A stretch of 64,000 bases of DNA from Legionella rowbothamii (GTDB lineage Bacteria > Pseudomonadota > Gammaproteobacteria > Legionellales > Legionellaceae), in contig NZ_CAAAIM010000009.1 of NCBI RefSeq assembly GCF_900639985.1, positions 62,001 through 126,000 on the forward strand, in the 5' to 3' direction. Of the stretch, positions 35,101-44,297 are shown piece after piece (the first letter of the stretch is position 1; each line of letters opens with the position of its first letter). The notes under the pieces were generated by a model, which worked only from the letters and a program-made list of their open reading frames with translations, was not told the origin of the DNA and did no database searches. Both the position numbers and the translations under genes were made by a program.

Positions 35101-38100
35101 CAGCAATAAATGGTTAATATCACTTACTAAATGATGAGCCAATTGTATGCTCTTTGCGTCGGGATGAATAAAAACTAAATGTGTTCCCGGGAGATACCGT
35201 TTTTCGGGATTTAAATTAGCAATTTTTTTCCATTTTAATTCATAAAGGGAGTGGTTCACTAAGCGCTCAAGCGTATTTTTTTCATGATGTAGCATATCTT
35301 TTAGCCAATATGGCTGATGTTGAAAACGATAACTAGGTAAATATTGAGGACAATGCGTAATACCAAAAGGCTTGTCAAAAGAGCGCCAGTTAATTGTATA
35401 ACCTTGCAAATACAAGGCACATAAAGAATTGGCCAAATGCTCCCAGTTTTCTTTGTTTTTTTGCATTGAAGAAAGACAGAGGATTTTATCAGGTTGTGGA
35501 TAATGGGCGGCAACAAAACTTAATAAAACCGGATTAGGTCCTATTTCAATAAAAATATCAAACTCTTCTTTTATTAAAGTGTGTACACCTAGACTAAATT
35601 GCACTGTTTTTAGAAGATGTTCTACCCAATAAGCGCCATTTATCTGAGTTAGTGGCCCGCCTGTACGATTTGAGACGTACATTATTGATGGAGGGCTGTA
35701 TTTAATTTGCTCAGCAACAGCGCCAAACTCTGCGACCATGGGCAATAAGAGCTGCGAATGAAATGCATGGGAGACTGGGAGTTTTACGGTGTTTATAGAG
35801 TGTTGTTTACAATAGTTGATAACTGCCGCTATTCCATTTGGGTTCCCAGAAAGAACAACCTGATTTACTGTATTAATTGCAGCAATACATAATACGAATT
35901 GAGGGGATGCTTGTTTTATTTCCGCTATCAGTGATTCAGCAATAGAACTGCTTGTATACAGAACAAGCATGGCTCCTGGCTGTTGCAGCTGCGTCAGTTT
36001 TGCCCGTGCGGTAATAAGTTTTATTCCTTGCTCTAAAGTCATTACTTGCGCCACGATTGCCGCAACATACTCACCCACACTATGCCCCATTACTGCTGCG
36101 GGTTGAACCCCCAGACTTAACCATAATTTAGCCAGCGCATATTCCAGAACAAATAAGGACAATTGAGTATATTGTGTTTGATTGAGTAAGTCTTGCCGTT
36201 CAGGATGAAACATAACTTCGAGTAGAGGAAATTCCAATTCAGGATCTAATAAGGAACAGCAGTAATCTACCGTCTCTTTAAACACAGGATGGCTCTCATA
36301 AAACTCTAATCCCATTTGGGTGTATTGGGAGCCTTGTCCCGTAAATAAAAATACTACTTTATTATTACTGTTCGTTGATGGAACAGATAATGGTTGCCAG
36401 TGCTCCAATTGATGCCTCAAATCATCCATAGATTTTGGACATACTGCCAGACGATAAGGCAAATCACCCCGGCTTAAATTGGTTGTATGGCACAATTGAC
36501 TCAAAGAGAGTGATGGATGGTGTGGTATGTACTTCAAAAAAGCACTTCTTTGCGCTTCGAGTGCTTCAGCAGAATGACCTGACAATGTAAACAGATGTAC
36601 AGGTCTTATCATGTCACAGTGCTTGTCATATATTGGTAGGGGCTCACTCAGAATAAGATGTGCATTAGTACCTGTAAAACCAAAGGAACTAATACCCGCT
36701 TGACGTATGATGTGCTTCTGTGGTGGCTCCCAATCTAACAAGCGTGTAGGTATTTGTGCGGGAATACTGTTTAAATCGATTAGAGGATTAAGATGCTGGA
36801 AATGTAAATTAGCGGGGATTTTTTTATTTTGTATCATTAAAATTGTTTTGATTAAACCAGCCATCCCAGCTGCTGCTTCTAAATGCCCCACATTACTTTT
36901 AACCGCGCCAAGAAACAACGGCTTTGCCCTAGTGCCAGTAGCAAATACTTCTTTTATGGCGTTAAATTCAATCGGATCCCCAAGAGACGTACCTGTTCCA
37001 TGGGTTTCAATATAATCCAATTCATTAGGTGAGAGCTGAGCTAAATCTAAAGCACATTGAAGTAATTCCTTTTGTGCTTCTGGATTAGGTGCCGTAATGC
37101 CATTACTATGCCCGTCGCTATTGACTACCGCACTGCGAATAACTGCCAAAATATTATCGCCATCTTGCTGTGCATCGGCTAAGCGTTTAAGAATTAAGAT
37201 ACCACAGCCCTCACTACGTACATAACCATCCGCCTGCGCATCAAAAACTTGGCAACGGCCTTTGCGTGACAGCATTCCTGCATTTGAGAAGCTAAGACTT
37301 AATGAGGGGTCAAGGATATTATTTACTCCTCCTGCAATCGCCATATCACAATGCCCATCTTGTAAGTCTTGACATGCTTTGAATACTGCAACCAATGAGG
37401 AAGAACATGCTGTATCTATAGCAGAAGCCTCTCCTTTGGTTCCTAAAAAATAAGCAAGACGTCCTGCTGCCGCACTATGAGCGTTACCAAGACCATAATA
37501 CGAACTGATATTTTTTTCAGTCGTTTTATTATCTAAATGTCCATAATCATTTGAAGCAATACCTATAAATACAGCTGTAGGAGAATTATTTAACGATAAA
37601 GGGGAAATTCCCGCATGTTCCAACGCTTCCCAGGTAACCTCTAATAAAAAGCGATGTTGTGGATCCATGGATATGGCTTCTTGTACATTCACATTAAATA
37701 AACTCGCATCAAATTGTTCAATATTGTCAACAAACCCTCCATAAGGGCTGAGTCTATCTGCATAAAGTTCATAATCCCAACGGTTTGCAGGAACTTTGGT
37801 AATTCCATCTTTTGCTTTTTGTAATAGCTCCCAAAATTCTTGTGGGCTGTTACTGCTTCCAGGAAAACGACAGCCCATACCAATGATCGCTATCGGTTCA
37901 AAATGTTTTGGTTTGGCATGATGTTGGTTTGTTGCGCTGAACGCATTTTGATGAGGGAGTAGATAGTTCACTAATGAATTAATCGTAGTATAGGACCATA
38001 AAAAACTGGGATTAATATTCCTATCTATTAATTGTCCTAACGCGGCTGAAAATTGGACAGCAGTAACTGAGTCCATGCCGTAATAAGAAAAATTTTTATG

Positions 38101-39936
38101 AACATCAACCTGCTCCAGCTGAATCGATAAATTATTGGCAATCCATTGCTTCATCCATAAGATCAAACTACTCTTTTCATGCGTTTTAGAAAAGCTTGGG
38201 GTCTGGTTAGCAGTATGTTCTTTCTGATGTACTTGCCGTTGCCATTGTGCAAACACTTGCAGTTCATTGGCTAGAAATGCCTGTTTGCATTCACCACGTT
38301 GTACTTTTCCGCTTGATGTTCGGGGTAATGACGATTGTTTTATCAATACAATTTGGCTAGGCAATATGGGTAATTCTTGGGAGCAGGAGTCAAGTATGGA
38401 GGAAAAAATTTCATCGAAATTTTTAGCACTACGATGAACTTCTTGAATCAAGATTAATTCGGGTTCATCATGTTCCTTCGCAATGACAAAAGCAGCTCCT
38501 CCATGCTTCATCAACATGGGATGACTGCTTTCAATACAGTGTTCGATATCTTGGGGATATAGGTTTTGTCCACGAATAATAATTAAATCTTTCAGGCGAC
38601 CTGTAACAAAAAGCTCACCCTGCTTATCTAAAAACCCTAAGTCCCCAGTTCGTAAAAAAGGCGCTCCATCAGAATCTAATTTTAAATGAAAGAGTTCTTG
38701 ATTTAATTCGGGTTTGTTCCAATATCCTTGAGTAACACTGTTGCCTCTAACAACAATTTCTCCAATTTTATTCGCAGGCAAAATGTCCAAACTGGACGGG
38801 TCAATAATCCTTAAATCATAGCTGGAATGTGGTGTACCACAACTAACTAAACGAACAGATTCCTCATCACCATAAATTGGCTTGATGGTATTATTCTGTA
38901 ATGCTTGTTTTTCGACGTGCATAACTGTTGTTTCTGAACCCGCTTTTTTGGTGGCGATCATTAATGTTGTTTCAGCCATACCATATGCCGGATGCAAAGA
39001 CTCCGCCCTAAAACCACATTCTTTAAAGGCAGCGCTGAATCGTTCTAAATTACATGCATTGACTGGTTCAGAACCATTAATCGCAAAAAGCCACTGACTC
39101 AAATCCAATTCTTTTTTTTCACTGTCAGTAATCGCCCTGGCGCATAGTTCATAAGCAAAATCAGGGGCTGCTGTACTTTCAGCGTGAAAATCACTGATTG
39201 CTTTTAACCACTTAAATGGGTTTTTTAAAAAATCTGTTGGTGACATGAACACCAAATGGAGATTATAAGCTAAAGGAAAAAGCGTACAGCCAATCATGCC
39301 CATATCATGAAAAGGAGGAATCCATGAACATACAGTATTCACTCGGCCTTCATGTTTACTATTGATGACCTGCAAGTTCGCAATGATATTCCCATGGCTG
39401 ACCATCACCCCTTTGGGATTTCCGGTGGATCCCGATGTATATTGTAGGAACGCTAAATCCTCACTTGATATCAGTGGAAAATTAGCTAAAGAAGGAGATA
39501 TGTCCTCTTGTTCTTCGAGAACTAAAACCTGTGCTCTACTGTATTCATTAAGGTTCGTGCGATGCAGTACCACAGATGTTGTAATAATCACTTGGACGCA
39601 GGCATCTTCAATAATCGATAATAATCTAATATTGTGCCGGTTGTTTGTCGGAGGATACGCTGGAACGGCAATAATTCCCGCAAGTAAACATCCTATAAAA
39701 GAAACGATATAATCTAAGCTTGGATTCAATAAAATAATTGCCCGTGACCCAGGTTCTACTAGAGTTAAAAGCCGACGTGCGACATGTTCCGCTTCTTCCA
39801 ACAATGCTTTATTGGTTAAAATAATGCTTTCTTTCTGATTAAGGAAGGTTAAACATGTTTTATCCGGCGAATAATAAGCATTCTTTCTCAGCAAGTCGAT
39901 GATAGTAGATATTTTTTTATCTTCTTTACAACGCAT
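32167..39936 (-). CDS. Hybrid FAAL-ACP-KS-AT-KR-ACP-condensation polyketide synthase
   Basis: 2589 residues, domains read directly: fatty-acyl-AMP ligase at ~1-590 (YTSGSTGNPKGVMVSHGN ~170); ACP with GMDSVTAVQF (~620); ketosynthase from EPIAIIGMGCRFPG (~679) with DTACSSSL (~842), THGTGT and NVGHLEAAAG (~1015); acyltransferase from FLFTGQGSQ (~1199) with GHSVGEY (~1285) and HAFH (~1392, malonyl type); a KR structural half and ketoreductase TGGMGGLG (~1803) with QANYSAANAF; ACP with LGMDSILA (~2112); condensation-type domain with HHVIADG (~2302). No DH, ER or thioesterase is visible, so a fatty acid is activated, extended once to a beta-hydroxy form and joined by the C domain to an unknown acceptor. 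The product is unknown. Confidence 0.9.
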   Translation of the reverse strand: MRCKEDKKISTIIDLLRKNAYYSPDKTCLTFLNQKESIILTNKALLEEAEHVARRLLTLVEPGSRAIILLNPSLDYIVSFIGCLLAGIIAVPAYPPTNNRHNIRLLSIIEDACVQVIITTSVVLHRTNLNEYSRAQVLVLEEQEDISPSLANFPLISSEDLAFLQYTSGSTGNPKGVMVSHGNIIANLQVINSKHEGRVNTVCSWIPPFHDMGMIGCTLFPLAYNLHLVFMSPTDFLKNPFKWLKAISDFHAESTAAPDFAYELCARAITDSEKKELDLSQWLFAINGSEPVNACNLERFSAAFKECGFRAESLHPAYGMAETTLMIATKKAGSETTVMHVEKQALQNNTIKPIYGDEESVRLVSCGTPHSSYDLRIIDPSSLDILPANKIGEIVVRGNSVTQGYWNKPELNQELFHLKLDSDGAPFLRTGDLGFLDKQGELFVTGRLKDLIIIRGQNLYPQDIEHCIESSHPMLMKHGGAAFVIAKEHDEPELILIQEVHRSAKNFDEIFSSILDSCSQELPILPSQIVLIKQSSLPRTSSGKVQRGECKQAFLANELQVFAQWQRQVHQKEHTANQTPSFSKTHEKSSLILWMKQWIANNLSIQLEQVDVHKNFSYYGMDSVTAVQFSAALGQLIDRNINPSFLWSYTTINSLVNYLLPHQNAFSATNQHHAKPKHFEPIAIIGMGCRFPGSSNSPQEFWELLQKAKDGITKVPANRWDYELYADRLSPYGGFVDNIEQFDASLFNVNVQEAISMDPQHRFLLEVTWEALEHAGISPLSLNNSPTAVFIGIASNDYGHLDNKTTEKNISSYYGLGNAHSAAAGRLAYFLGTKGEASAIDTACSSSLVAVFKACQDLQDGHCDMAIAGGVNNILDPSLSLSFSNAGMLSRKGRCQVFDAQADGYVRSEGCGILILKRLADAQQDGDNILAVIRSAVVNSDGHSNGITAPNPEAQKELLQCALDLAQLSPNELDYIETHGTGTSLGDPIEFNAIKEVFATGTRAKPLFLGAVKSNVGHLEAAAGMAGLIKTILMIQNKKIPANLHFQHLNPLIDLNSIPAQIPTRLLDWEPPQKHIIRQAGISSFGFTGTNAHLILSEPLPIYDKHCDMIRPVHLFTLSGHSAEALEAQRSAFLKYIPHHPSLSLSQLCHTTNLSRGDLPYRLAVCPKSMDDLRHQLEHWQPLSVPSTNSNNKVVFLFTGQGSQYTQMGLEFYESHPVFKETVDYCCSLLDPELEFPLLEVMFHPERQDLLNQTQYTQLSLFVLEYALAKLWLSLGVQPAAVMGHSVGEYVAAIVAQVMTLEQGIKLITARAKLTQLQQPGAMLVLYTSSSIAESLIAEIKQASPQFVLCIAAINTVNQVVLSGNPNGIAAVINYCKQHSINTVKLPVSHAFHSQLLLPMVAEFGAVAEQIKYSPPSIMYVSNRTGGPLTQINGAYWVEHLLKTVQFSLGVHTLIKEEFDIFIEIGPNPVLLSFVAAHYPQPDKILCLSSMQKNKENWEHLANSLCALYLQGYTINWRSFDKPFGITHCPQYLPSYRFQHQPYWLKDMLHHEKNTLERLVNHSLYELKWKKIANLNPEKRYLPGTHLVFIHPDAKSIQLAHHLVSDINHLLLIQPGQEYQETDSAIIINPMDLEHFHKLWKRIPQVECIIYLWGLPNQTDVTLDIPDEVYSNICRACSGLLHLTQTMIQNRQFSDLYVITQGASSFFEDTIPLGAPLIGMGKTLTTEYPQLSYQHVDFDPDIPVLDIAEQFLSIDFEHLNNNFCAVSFENIFESCLTPAPMSESSASFSPSEQQGAYLITGGMGGLGLSVCQWLLSHRIKNIVLLGRSPLSNELKSTLQELNHGLDKTAVHYMETDISVMEQLSATLHTVQSTIAPIQAIFHLAGILQDGIWSNLNWGSFDRVFQSKVLGTLNLHQQTVHLNLKLDYFVMFSSISSLIGTAGQANYSAANAFLDALAYFRKQLGLPALSINFGPWQQMGMTKDTHQGLSHYGIQYINEKQGLFSLQKILPAAGPQLVLLPNHINKEHLKYCSPYQRTLLVELMQEHEEEEQRALSHNRPPQKNLLIHQLNNKSPQERGGVLTHFLETTIRKLLRLPNHSEFILDKTLTELGMDSILANELLFTLKRELCLDSLSAQTLLFESRTIENIAHFLNDEIKHNELDEDEAHVSSFNQCFPLVPHQAEMMQYINSYPFSAAYNLPVFIQISGIWDTEHIQKAIQQIIDNNEMLRASILTVYDQYFHFIQEQVNFTANCFSITEAQLHDHLLATYRKQINLDSPPLFNCDLYFVDNQKTVIALVFHHVIADGASIYAFIEDFFEVLQLGTYPEKKREPFSKYVSWLLKEVYPKINSELKIFWQNKLNTYNDRHLFYPDFQSNQFARSDFPLQGAKVGFVLTKTELALLEHYTAKNKITVASLLQAVVHRAFYDITGKQDTALIVFSNARNNSFWVNTIGQVAQHPTVRCQNIHEKPLNEMAELIMNELAEMEFYQFMPSFKLKDFNLQVPKISFDYQSINLEELMCNGKVVEFLSVSSNSIDLWGSDPRHLAFKLNRQKNHGLEFALKYRLDCYTKEQAQIILEQCRNIIYGIIT

Positions 39937-40452
39937 ATATCATTCTCTTTAAAAAGTACAGCTATTTCACAGTTTAGTAGAAATATGAGCAACGTTGCAA
40001 AAAAGGAAACTGGTTTATAATTTAGTCTCCTCACTTTATTACCAGATTATTCCGATGCGTTTGTCTAAACCTATAGTTGATGCCGTATTTACAATACCAA
40101 TGAACACATTACATTATCACTTCTTCATGAGAATTAAGTTATTTTGATTAGCTAAGTATAGAAAAGTTAATTTTTTTCAACACAGCTGCGAGAAATCCAA
40201 AGTAACGAATGAGTTGAAAGCATTTTTCAGTCAAGTGCTGAAGCAATCTGGTAATAAATTCAAAAGGAGGAAGCTCGGTGTATGGAGTTTTTTTGCGCTA
40301 TGATTGAGGAATTGAGAAAGGAGCGAGGTTCTCTTGTCATGTTTCAGACGAGAATTGGCAATGGCAGGGAGGCAAAAGTTTTTTATTCTTTTGCAACGGC
40401 CCCCTTGAAACTCTACCTTAAATAATAATGGTTTTTTAATGCTTAAAACCCA
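39937..40452. other. Gap between the PKS and tesA
   Basis: The PKS promoter should lie just above 39937 on the minus strand; no clear -35/-10 pair was settled. Inside is an IS6 remnant at 40066-40150. The rest has only short broken frames. The last bases begin a perfect palindrome at 40441. Confidence 0.4.
40066..40150 (-). pseudogene. IS6-family transposase N-terminal fragment
   Basis: The minus strand reads CVHWYCKYGINYRF near 40080-40125, matching the CVRWYCKYGISYRDL start of the IS6 fragments at 21390 and 22140, with stop codons on both sides. It is a short scar about 18 kb from the other copies. Confidence 0.6.
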
Positions 40453-40468
40453 TTAATGGGTTTTAAGC
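40441..40468. terminator. Perfect 28-bp palindrome at the end of tesA
   Basis: GCTTAAAACCCATT and AATGGGTTTTAAGC are exact complements. The palindrome includes the last codons and stop of tesA (40453-40455). On the minus strand an A-rich stretch, not a T-run, follows, so a classical terminator is not certain; a T-run preceding it on the plus strand may serve plus-strand transcription. Confidence 0.5.
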
Positions 40469-41061
40469 AAGATAGACAGCTTGTTCCATATATTGGCACT
40501 AATTGACGATTGGGCTTGTTGATTCGGATGAAGAGCATCCTCCTGAAATAGCTCGGGATTTTCATCAATTCCTTCTAGTAGATTAGGCAATAAAAGAACT
40601 TTTTCTTGTTCTGCCAATTTAGGATAAATTGCTGTGAAACCTTGGGTATAAGTAGGCCCTAAGTTCTCAGGAATGCGGATTCCTACTAATAAAATTTGTG
40701 ATCCGGATTTTTTTCCGAGGCGGATCATTTGACTTAAATTATTTTCAATCACTTGAATAGGTAATCCTTGTAATCCATCGTTTGCTCCCAATTCAATGAT
40801 TAGAATCCCTGGTTGATATTTTGCTAATAATTCAGGTAAACGGCTTAGCCCTCCGTTGCTAGTCTCACCACTAATGCTCGCATTAATTAAATGGTAACCC
40901 GGGTATTTTTTATGTAAGTTCTCTTTTATTAACGCACTCCAACTTTTATTTTCTTCAACTCCATAACTTGCACTCAAACTATCTCCTATAATTAAAATAT
41001 TATTGGTTGCTGTTGCAATTGATGAACAGAGTATGAGTAGAGAAAATATGATTGATTTCAT
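40453..41061 (-). CDS. tesA: Periplasmic SGNH esterase / lysophospholipase (TesA-type)
   Basis: 202 residues with a signal peptide (MKSIIFSLLILCSSIATA). The SGNH blocks are present: GDSLSASYG (nucleophile Ser), INASISGETSNGG, ELGANDGLQG and DALHPNQQAQ (catalytic Asp and His). The enzyme hydrolyses lysophospholipids, thioesters and aryl esters in the periplasm. It is divergent from ybbA, as in Escherichia coli: the two coding regions overlap head to head by about 14 bases, so each gene's promoter must lie within the other. Confidence 0.9.
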   Translation of the reverse strand: MKSIIFSLLILCSSIATATNNILIIGDSLSASYGVEENKSWSALIKENLHKKYPGYHLINASISGETSNGGLSRLPELLAKYQPGILIIELGANDGLQGLPIQVIENNLSQMIRLGKKSGSQILLVGIRIPENLGPTYTQGFTAIYPKLAEQEKVLLLPNLLEGIDENPELFQEDALHPNQQAQSSISANIWNKLSILLKTH

Positions 41062-41737
41062 TGATAGACCCTCAGTTATTGTTGCAAAAAATGTAGGAAA
41101 GCAGGTTTTTGTTCATTCGAAAACGTTAACTATCTTGAATAATGTTAGCTTAAAAATTCATGCGGGAGAAACCATCGCGATATGTGGGCCTTCAGGTGTA
41201 GGTAAATCAACTCTGTTGGCATTATTAGCAGGCCTGGACAATCCCTCCAGCGGGAAAATATATCTATCAGGATATGACTTGGCTGCTCTTGGCGAGCGCG
41301 AGAAGTCCAAATTACGATCGGAAGAGATTAGCTTTATTTTTCAGAGCTTTTATTTATTACCGATGCTAAATGCTATTGAAAATGTCACTCTTCCTTTAGA
41401 GATCCAAGGTATCAAACGACCAGAAGTAATGGCAAAGCACATTTTAGAACAGGTAGGTTTGAGTGATCGAGTGCATCACTATCCTAACCAATTATCGGGA
41501 GGTGAACAACAAAGAGTAGCAATAGCACGAGCTTATGTAACTCAGCCTAAAATTCTTTTTGCAGATGAAATTACAGCTAATTTAGATGAAAAAAACGGTT
41601 TTTTAATCAGTGATTTAGTGTTCAAATTAAATCAAGAGTTTAAGACCACTCTCATTATTGTAACTCATGATGCTAAATTGGCTGGCCGCTGCCAACGAAA
41701 ATTTACTATTGTTAATGGATGCTTACATGAGTATTAA
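41048..41737 (+). CDS. ybbA: ABC transporter ATP-binding protein (YbbA-type)
   Basis: 229 residues. Walker A is CGPSGVGKSTLLAL (~50), the Q-loop is IFQSFYLLPMLNAIENV, the ABC signature is LSGGEQQRVAIARAY, and Walker B is ILFADEITANLDEKN. It belongs to the LolD/MacB-like exporter group and pairs with the large permease YbbP just downstream, whose gene overlaps it by 11 bases. The role of YbbA-YbbP is unsettled, possibly export of lipid or substrate across the envelope. The ATG at 41048 is chosen; another ATG at 41033 lies deeper in the divergent tesA gene. Confidence 0.88.
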   Translation: MIDFIDRPSVIVAKNVGKQVFVHSKTLTILNNVSLKIHAGETIAICGPSGVGKSTLLALLAGLDNPSSGKIYLSGYDLAALGEREKSKLRSEEISFIFQSFYLLPMLNAIENVTLPLEIQGIKRPEVMAKHILEQVGLSDRVHHYPNQLSGGEQQRVAIARAYVTQPKILFADEITANLDEKNGFLISDLVFKLNQEFKTTLIIVTHDAKLAGRCQRKFTIVNGCLHEY

Positions 41738-44240
41738 CCAATTAGTTTATTTTGCAAGTTTGTTGTTTTTTCGTAATTGGCGTAAAGGTGGATTAAGTGC
41801 CATTTTCTTATTAATGATAATGGTCGTTACTCTGTTATCTAGTATTTCCTGGTATTCTGAAGGAATGCAAACTGGAATTAATACCAAAGCAGCTGAATTA
41901 TTCGGCGGCGATTTGATTTTAAAAAGCCCTCGTCCATTGCCCCAACTTTGGCAACAACAAGCAACTAAAATGAATTTGGCTACGGCAAATGTAGTTTATA
42001 CTAATACCATTGCAGCGAGTAAAACGCCTGATACTCATTTCGCCAACATCCAGATAAAAGCAGTAAGCTCCAATTATCCTTTATACGGAAAAATAAGAAG
42101 CAGTGACAAGACCGATCCAAAAACAATACAAAGTAGCAACGTTCTTCCTAAAAGAGGTTCAGTCTGGTTAGAACCTAGGGCCGCTGAGCAATTGCATGTT
42201 CATCCGGGAAATACCATTGAAATAGGGACTAAGAATTTTATATTTGAGCGTTATTTGTATGCAACCCCCGACGGACAATCTGAGCAATTTAAAATCGCTC
42301 CTACGGTTTTGATGTCATTAGAGGATTTATCCCAAGCGAATATTCTTGGGCCCAGAAGCAAAGCGGACTATTTAGTTCTTATTGGTGGTCAAATAGAGCC
42401 TTATGTTGCATGGGTTAAGCCCTTGCTGCAAACTGGCCAGAGTGCGGTTTCTGCTTTAGATGGAAGACTTGAATTGAAAACAGGTTTTTCTCAGATTATG
42501 AGTTATTTAAAAATCTCTATTTTTCTCATTCTATTATTAACAGCTAGTGTAATTAACGTAGGCTTAAAAGAATATAATCGCAAAAATGATGTATCAGTTG
42601 GACTATTGCGGTGTTTAGGCATGACACAGCTCCAAGTTCTTTTTCTCTTAGTGGTGCAATTTCTGATATTAATTTTTCTTGCTGGGCTAATCGCATTGCC
42701 CTTGGGATTTGCAATTCATTCGGTATGGCATTCCTTTTTAGAATCTATCTTACCCGGAATTCTTTCCAGTGATTCTGGGCCTATTGAGTGGAGTTCGGGA
42801 GTAAAATCTCTACTTTTTTGTGCCTTATTTCTGTTTGTTTTTGGGTTTCAACATTGGCTAGGTTTAAGTCAGGTTTCTCCATTACACGTGTTACGACGTC
42901 AACCTTTCAAAAAGAGTTCTTTTCATTGGTTATTTGTTTTTGTTAAAGGAATAATACTTTTCGCATTACTTTATGCATACTTACAGGATACACGGCTACT
43001 TTTATTTGGACTTTTGTTTTTGTGTCTAATTGTAATAATAACAAAAACCCTGTGCTTTGCTTCAGGTGCTTTTTTACGAAAAATTGCTCATAAATTACCT
43101 GTTGTCTTAAATATAGCTGCTCTTAATATTGCACGATATATGCCCCAGAGCTATATACAAATTATTGTTTTCACTCTTATTTCTTTTGCCGCCTGTTTTA
43201 GCTACCTGCTTTATGACAGTTTGCTTAATAGCTGGCAAAAGCAAATTCGTCCTAATACGGCTAACTATTTTATTTTCAATATTGCCCCTGAAAATATAAA
43301 TCCGTTAAAACAATTCCTCACTCTCCATAAATTGCATGTGGTGCATGAGTATCCCATTTTGCGTGGTAGATTAACCATGTTAAATGGAACTCCCCTGAAA
43401 AAAAATGAAAGGGGAGAGCACATTCATAATAATGCCTTAACTCGTGAATTAAATATAACGGCCAGCAATCAATTACCTTTAGATAACCAAATAATCTCCG
43501 GAACATGGTGGTCTAGTGCGAAAAATAACGCGTATCAGGCTTCCATAGAAGAAGGCTTGGCAAAGAATTTTGGAATTAAGGTAGGTGACAAACTGTCGTT
43601 GCATATTGCCGAACAACAACTTTCTGTGCCTGTTACCAGCATACGAAAAGTTGCATGGGCGAATCAACAGCCTAATTTCTACATTATTGTGCCTCAATCG
43701 GTTATGGAACATATTCCTATTAGTTATTTGGTAGGCGTTCGTTTACTTACATCCCAGGAAACCGATTTGGATTTACTGCGCCAAACATTTCCTTCGTTTT
43801 CAGTTTTATCGATTGCTATGCTTATTGAGCAAGCAAAACACTTTTTTCAACAATTATCTATCTTAACTGCCTGGATTTTCCTCTTCGTGCTTTTTGTTGG
43901 GATCGTTTCACAAAACATGGTGTTATGGACTACCCGGAAGGAGCGAGAAACAGAAACGGCTATGCTCAAAGTGTTTGGGATAAAGAATTCTCGTTTAATG
44001 GGAATCTGGCTATGTGAATATGGCTTTTATGCGGTGTTTTCTAGTTTTATCGGCATTATTCTCGCTTATTTATTACAAAAAATGCTCTTGGAGACGTATC
44101 TGAATGTTACTCCGATTGTTTACCCCAGTACTATAGTAATTATTATTTTGCTTAATATTTCGATTATTTTGCTGTCGACTTTTATTAATGTAAAAAAAAA
44201 TATGGATCACTCCCCATTATGTTTTATTACCCAAAACTAG
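41727..44240 (+). CDS. ybbP: FtsX-like ABC permease (YbbP-type)
   Basis: 837 residues, double the usual FtsX size and typical of YbbP. An N-terminal membrane helix (LSAIFLLMIMVVTLLSSISW) is followed by a periplasmic domain, three helices near residue 260-400, a central set of helices, a second periplasmic domain, and a C-terminal helix trio. Motifs like GLLRCLGMTQLQVLFLLVVQF and AMLKVFGIKNSRLMGIWLCE are the coupling sequences of FtsX permeases. The start ATG at 41727 overlaps the ybbA end, so both are one operon. Together they form the transporter; the substrate is not established. Confidence 0.88.
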   Translation: MSINQLVYFASLLFFRNWRKGGLSAIFLLMIMVVTLLSSISWYSEGMQTGINTKAAELFGGDLILKSPRPLPQLWQQQATKMNLATANVVYTNTIAASKTPDTHFANIQIKAVSSNYPLYGKIRSSDKTDPKTIQSSNVLPKRGSVWLEPRAAEQLHVHPGNTIEIGTKNFIFERYLYATPDGQSEQFKIAPTVLMSLEDLSQANILGPRSKADYLVLIGGQIEPYVAWVKPLLQTGQSAVSALDGRLELKTGFSQIMSYLKISIFLILLLTASVINVGLKEYNRKNDVSVGLLRCLGMTQLQVLFLLVVQFLILIFLAGLIALPLGFAIHSVWHSFLESILPGILSSDSGPIEWSSGVKSLLFCALFLFVFGFQHWLGLSQVSPLHVLRRQPFKKSSFHWLFVFVKGIILFALLYAYLQDTRLLLFGLLFLCLIVIITKTLCFASGAFLRKIAHKLPVVLNIAALNIARYMPQSYIQIIVFTLISFAACFSYLLYDSLLNSWQKQIRPNTANYFIFNIAPENINPLKQFLTLHKLHVVHEYPILRGRLTMLNGTPLKKNERGEHIHNNALTRELNITASNQLPLDNQIISGTWWSSAKNNAYQASIEEGLAKNFGIKVGDKLSLHIAEQQLSVPVTSIRKVAWANQQPNFYIIVPQSVMEHIPISYLVGVRLLTSQETDLDLLRQTFPSFSVLSIAMLIEQAKHFFQQLSILTAWIFLFVLFVGIVSQNMVLWTTRKERETETAMLKVFGIKNSRLMGIWLCEYGFYAVFSSFIGIILAYLLQKMLLETYLNVTPIVYPSTIVIIILLNISIILLSTFINVKKNMDHSPLCFITQN

Positions 44241-44297
44241 GTGTGGGAGCAAGGGCAAGGAAATGTAAAGAAGAAAGATTGTTTAAGGATATTTATT

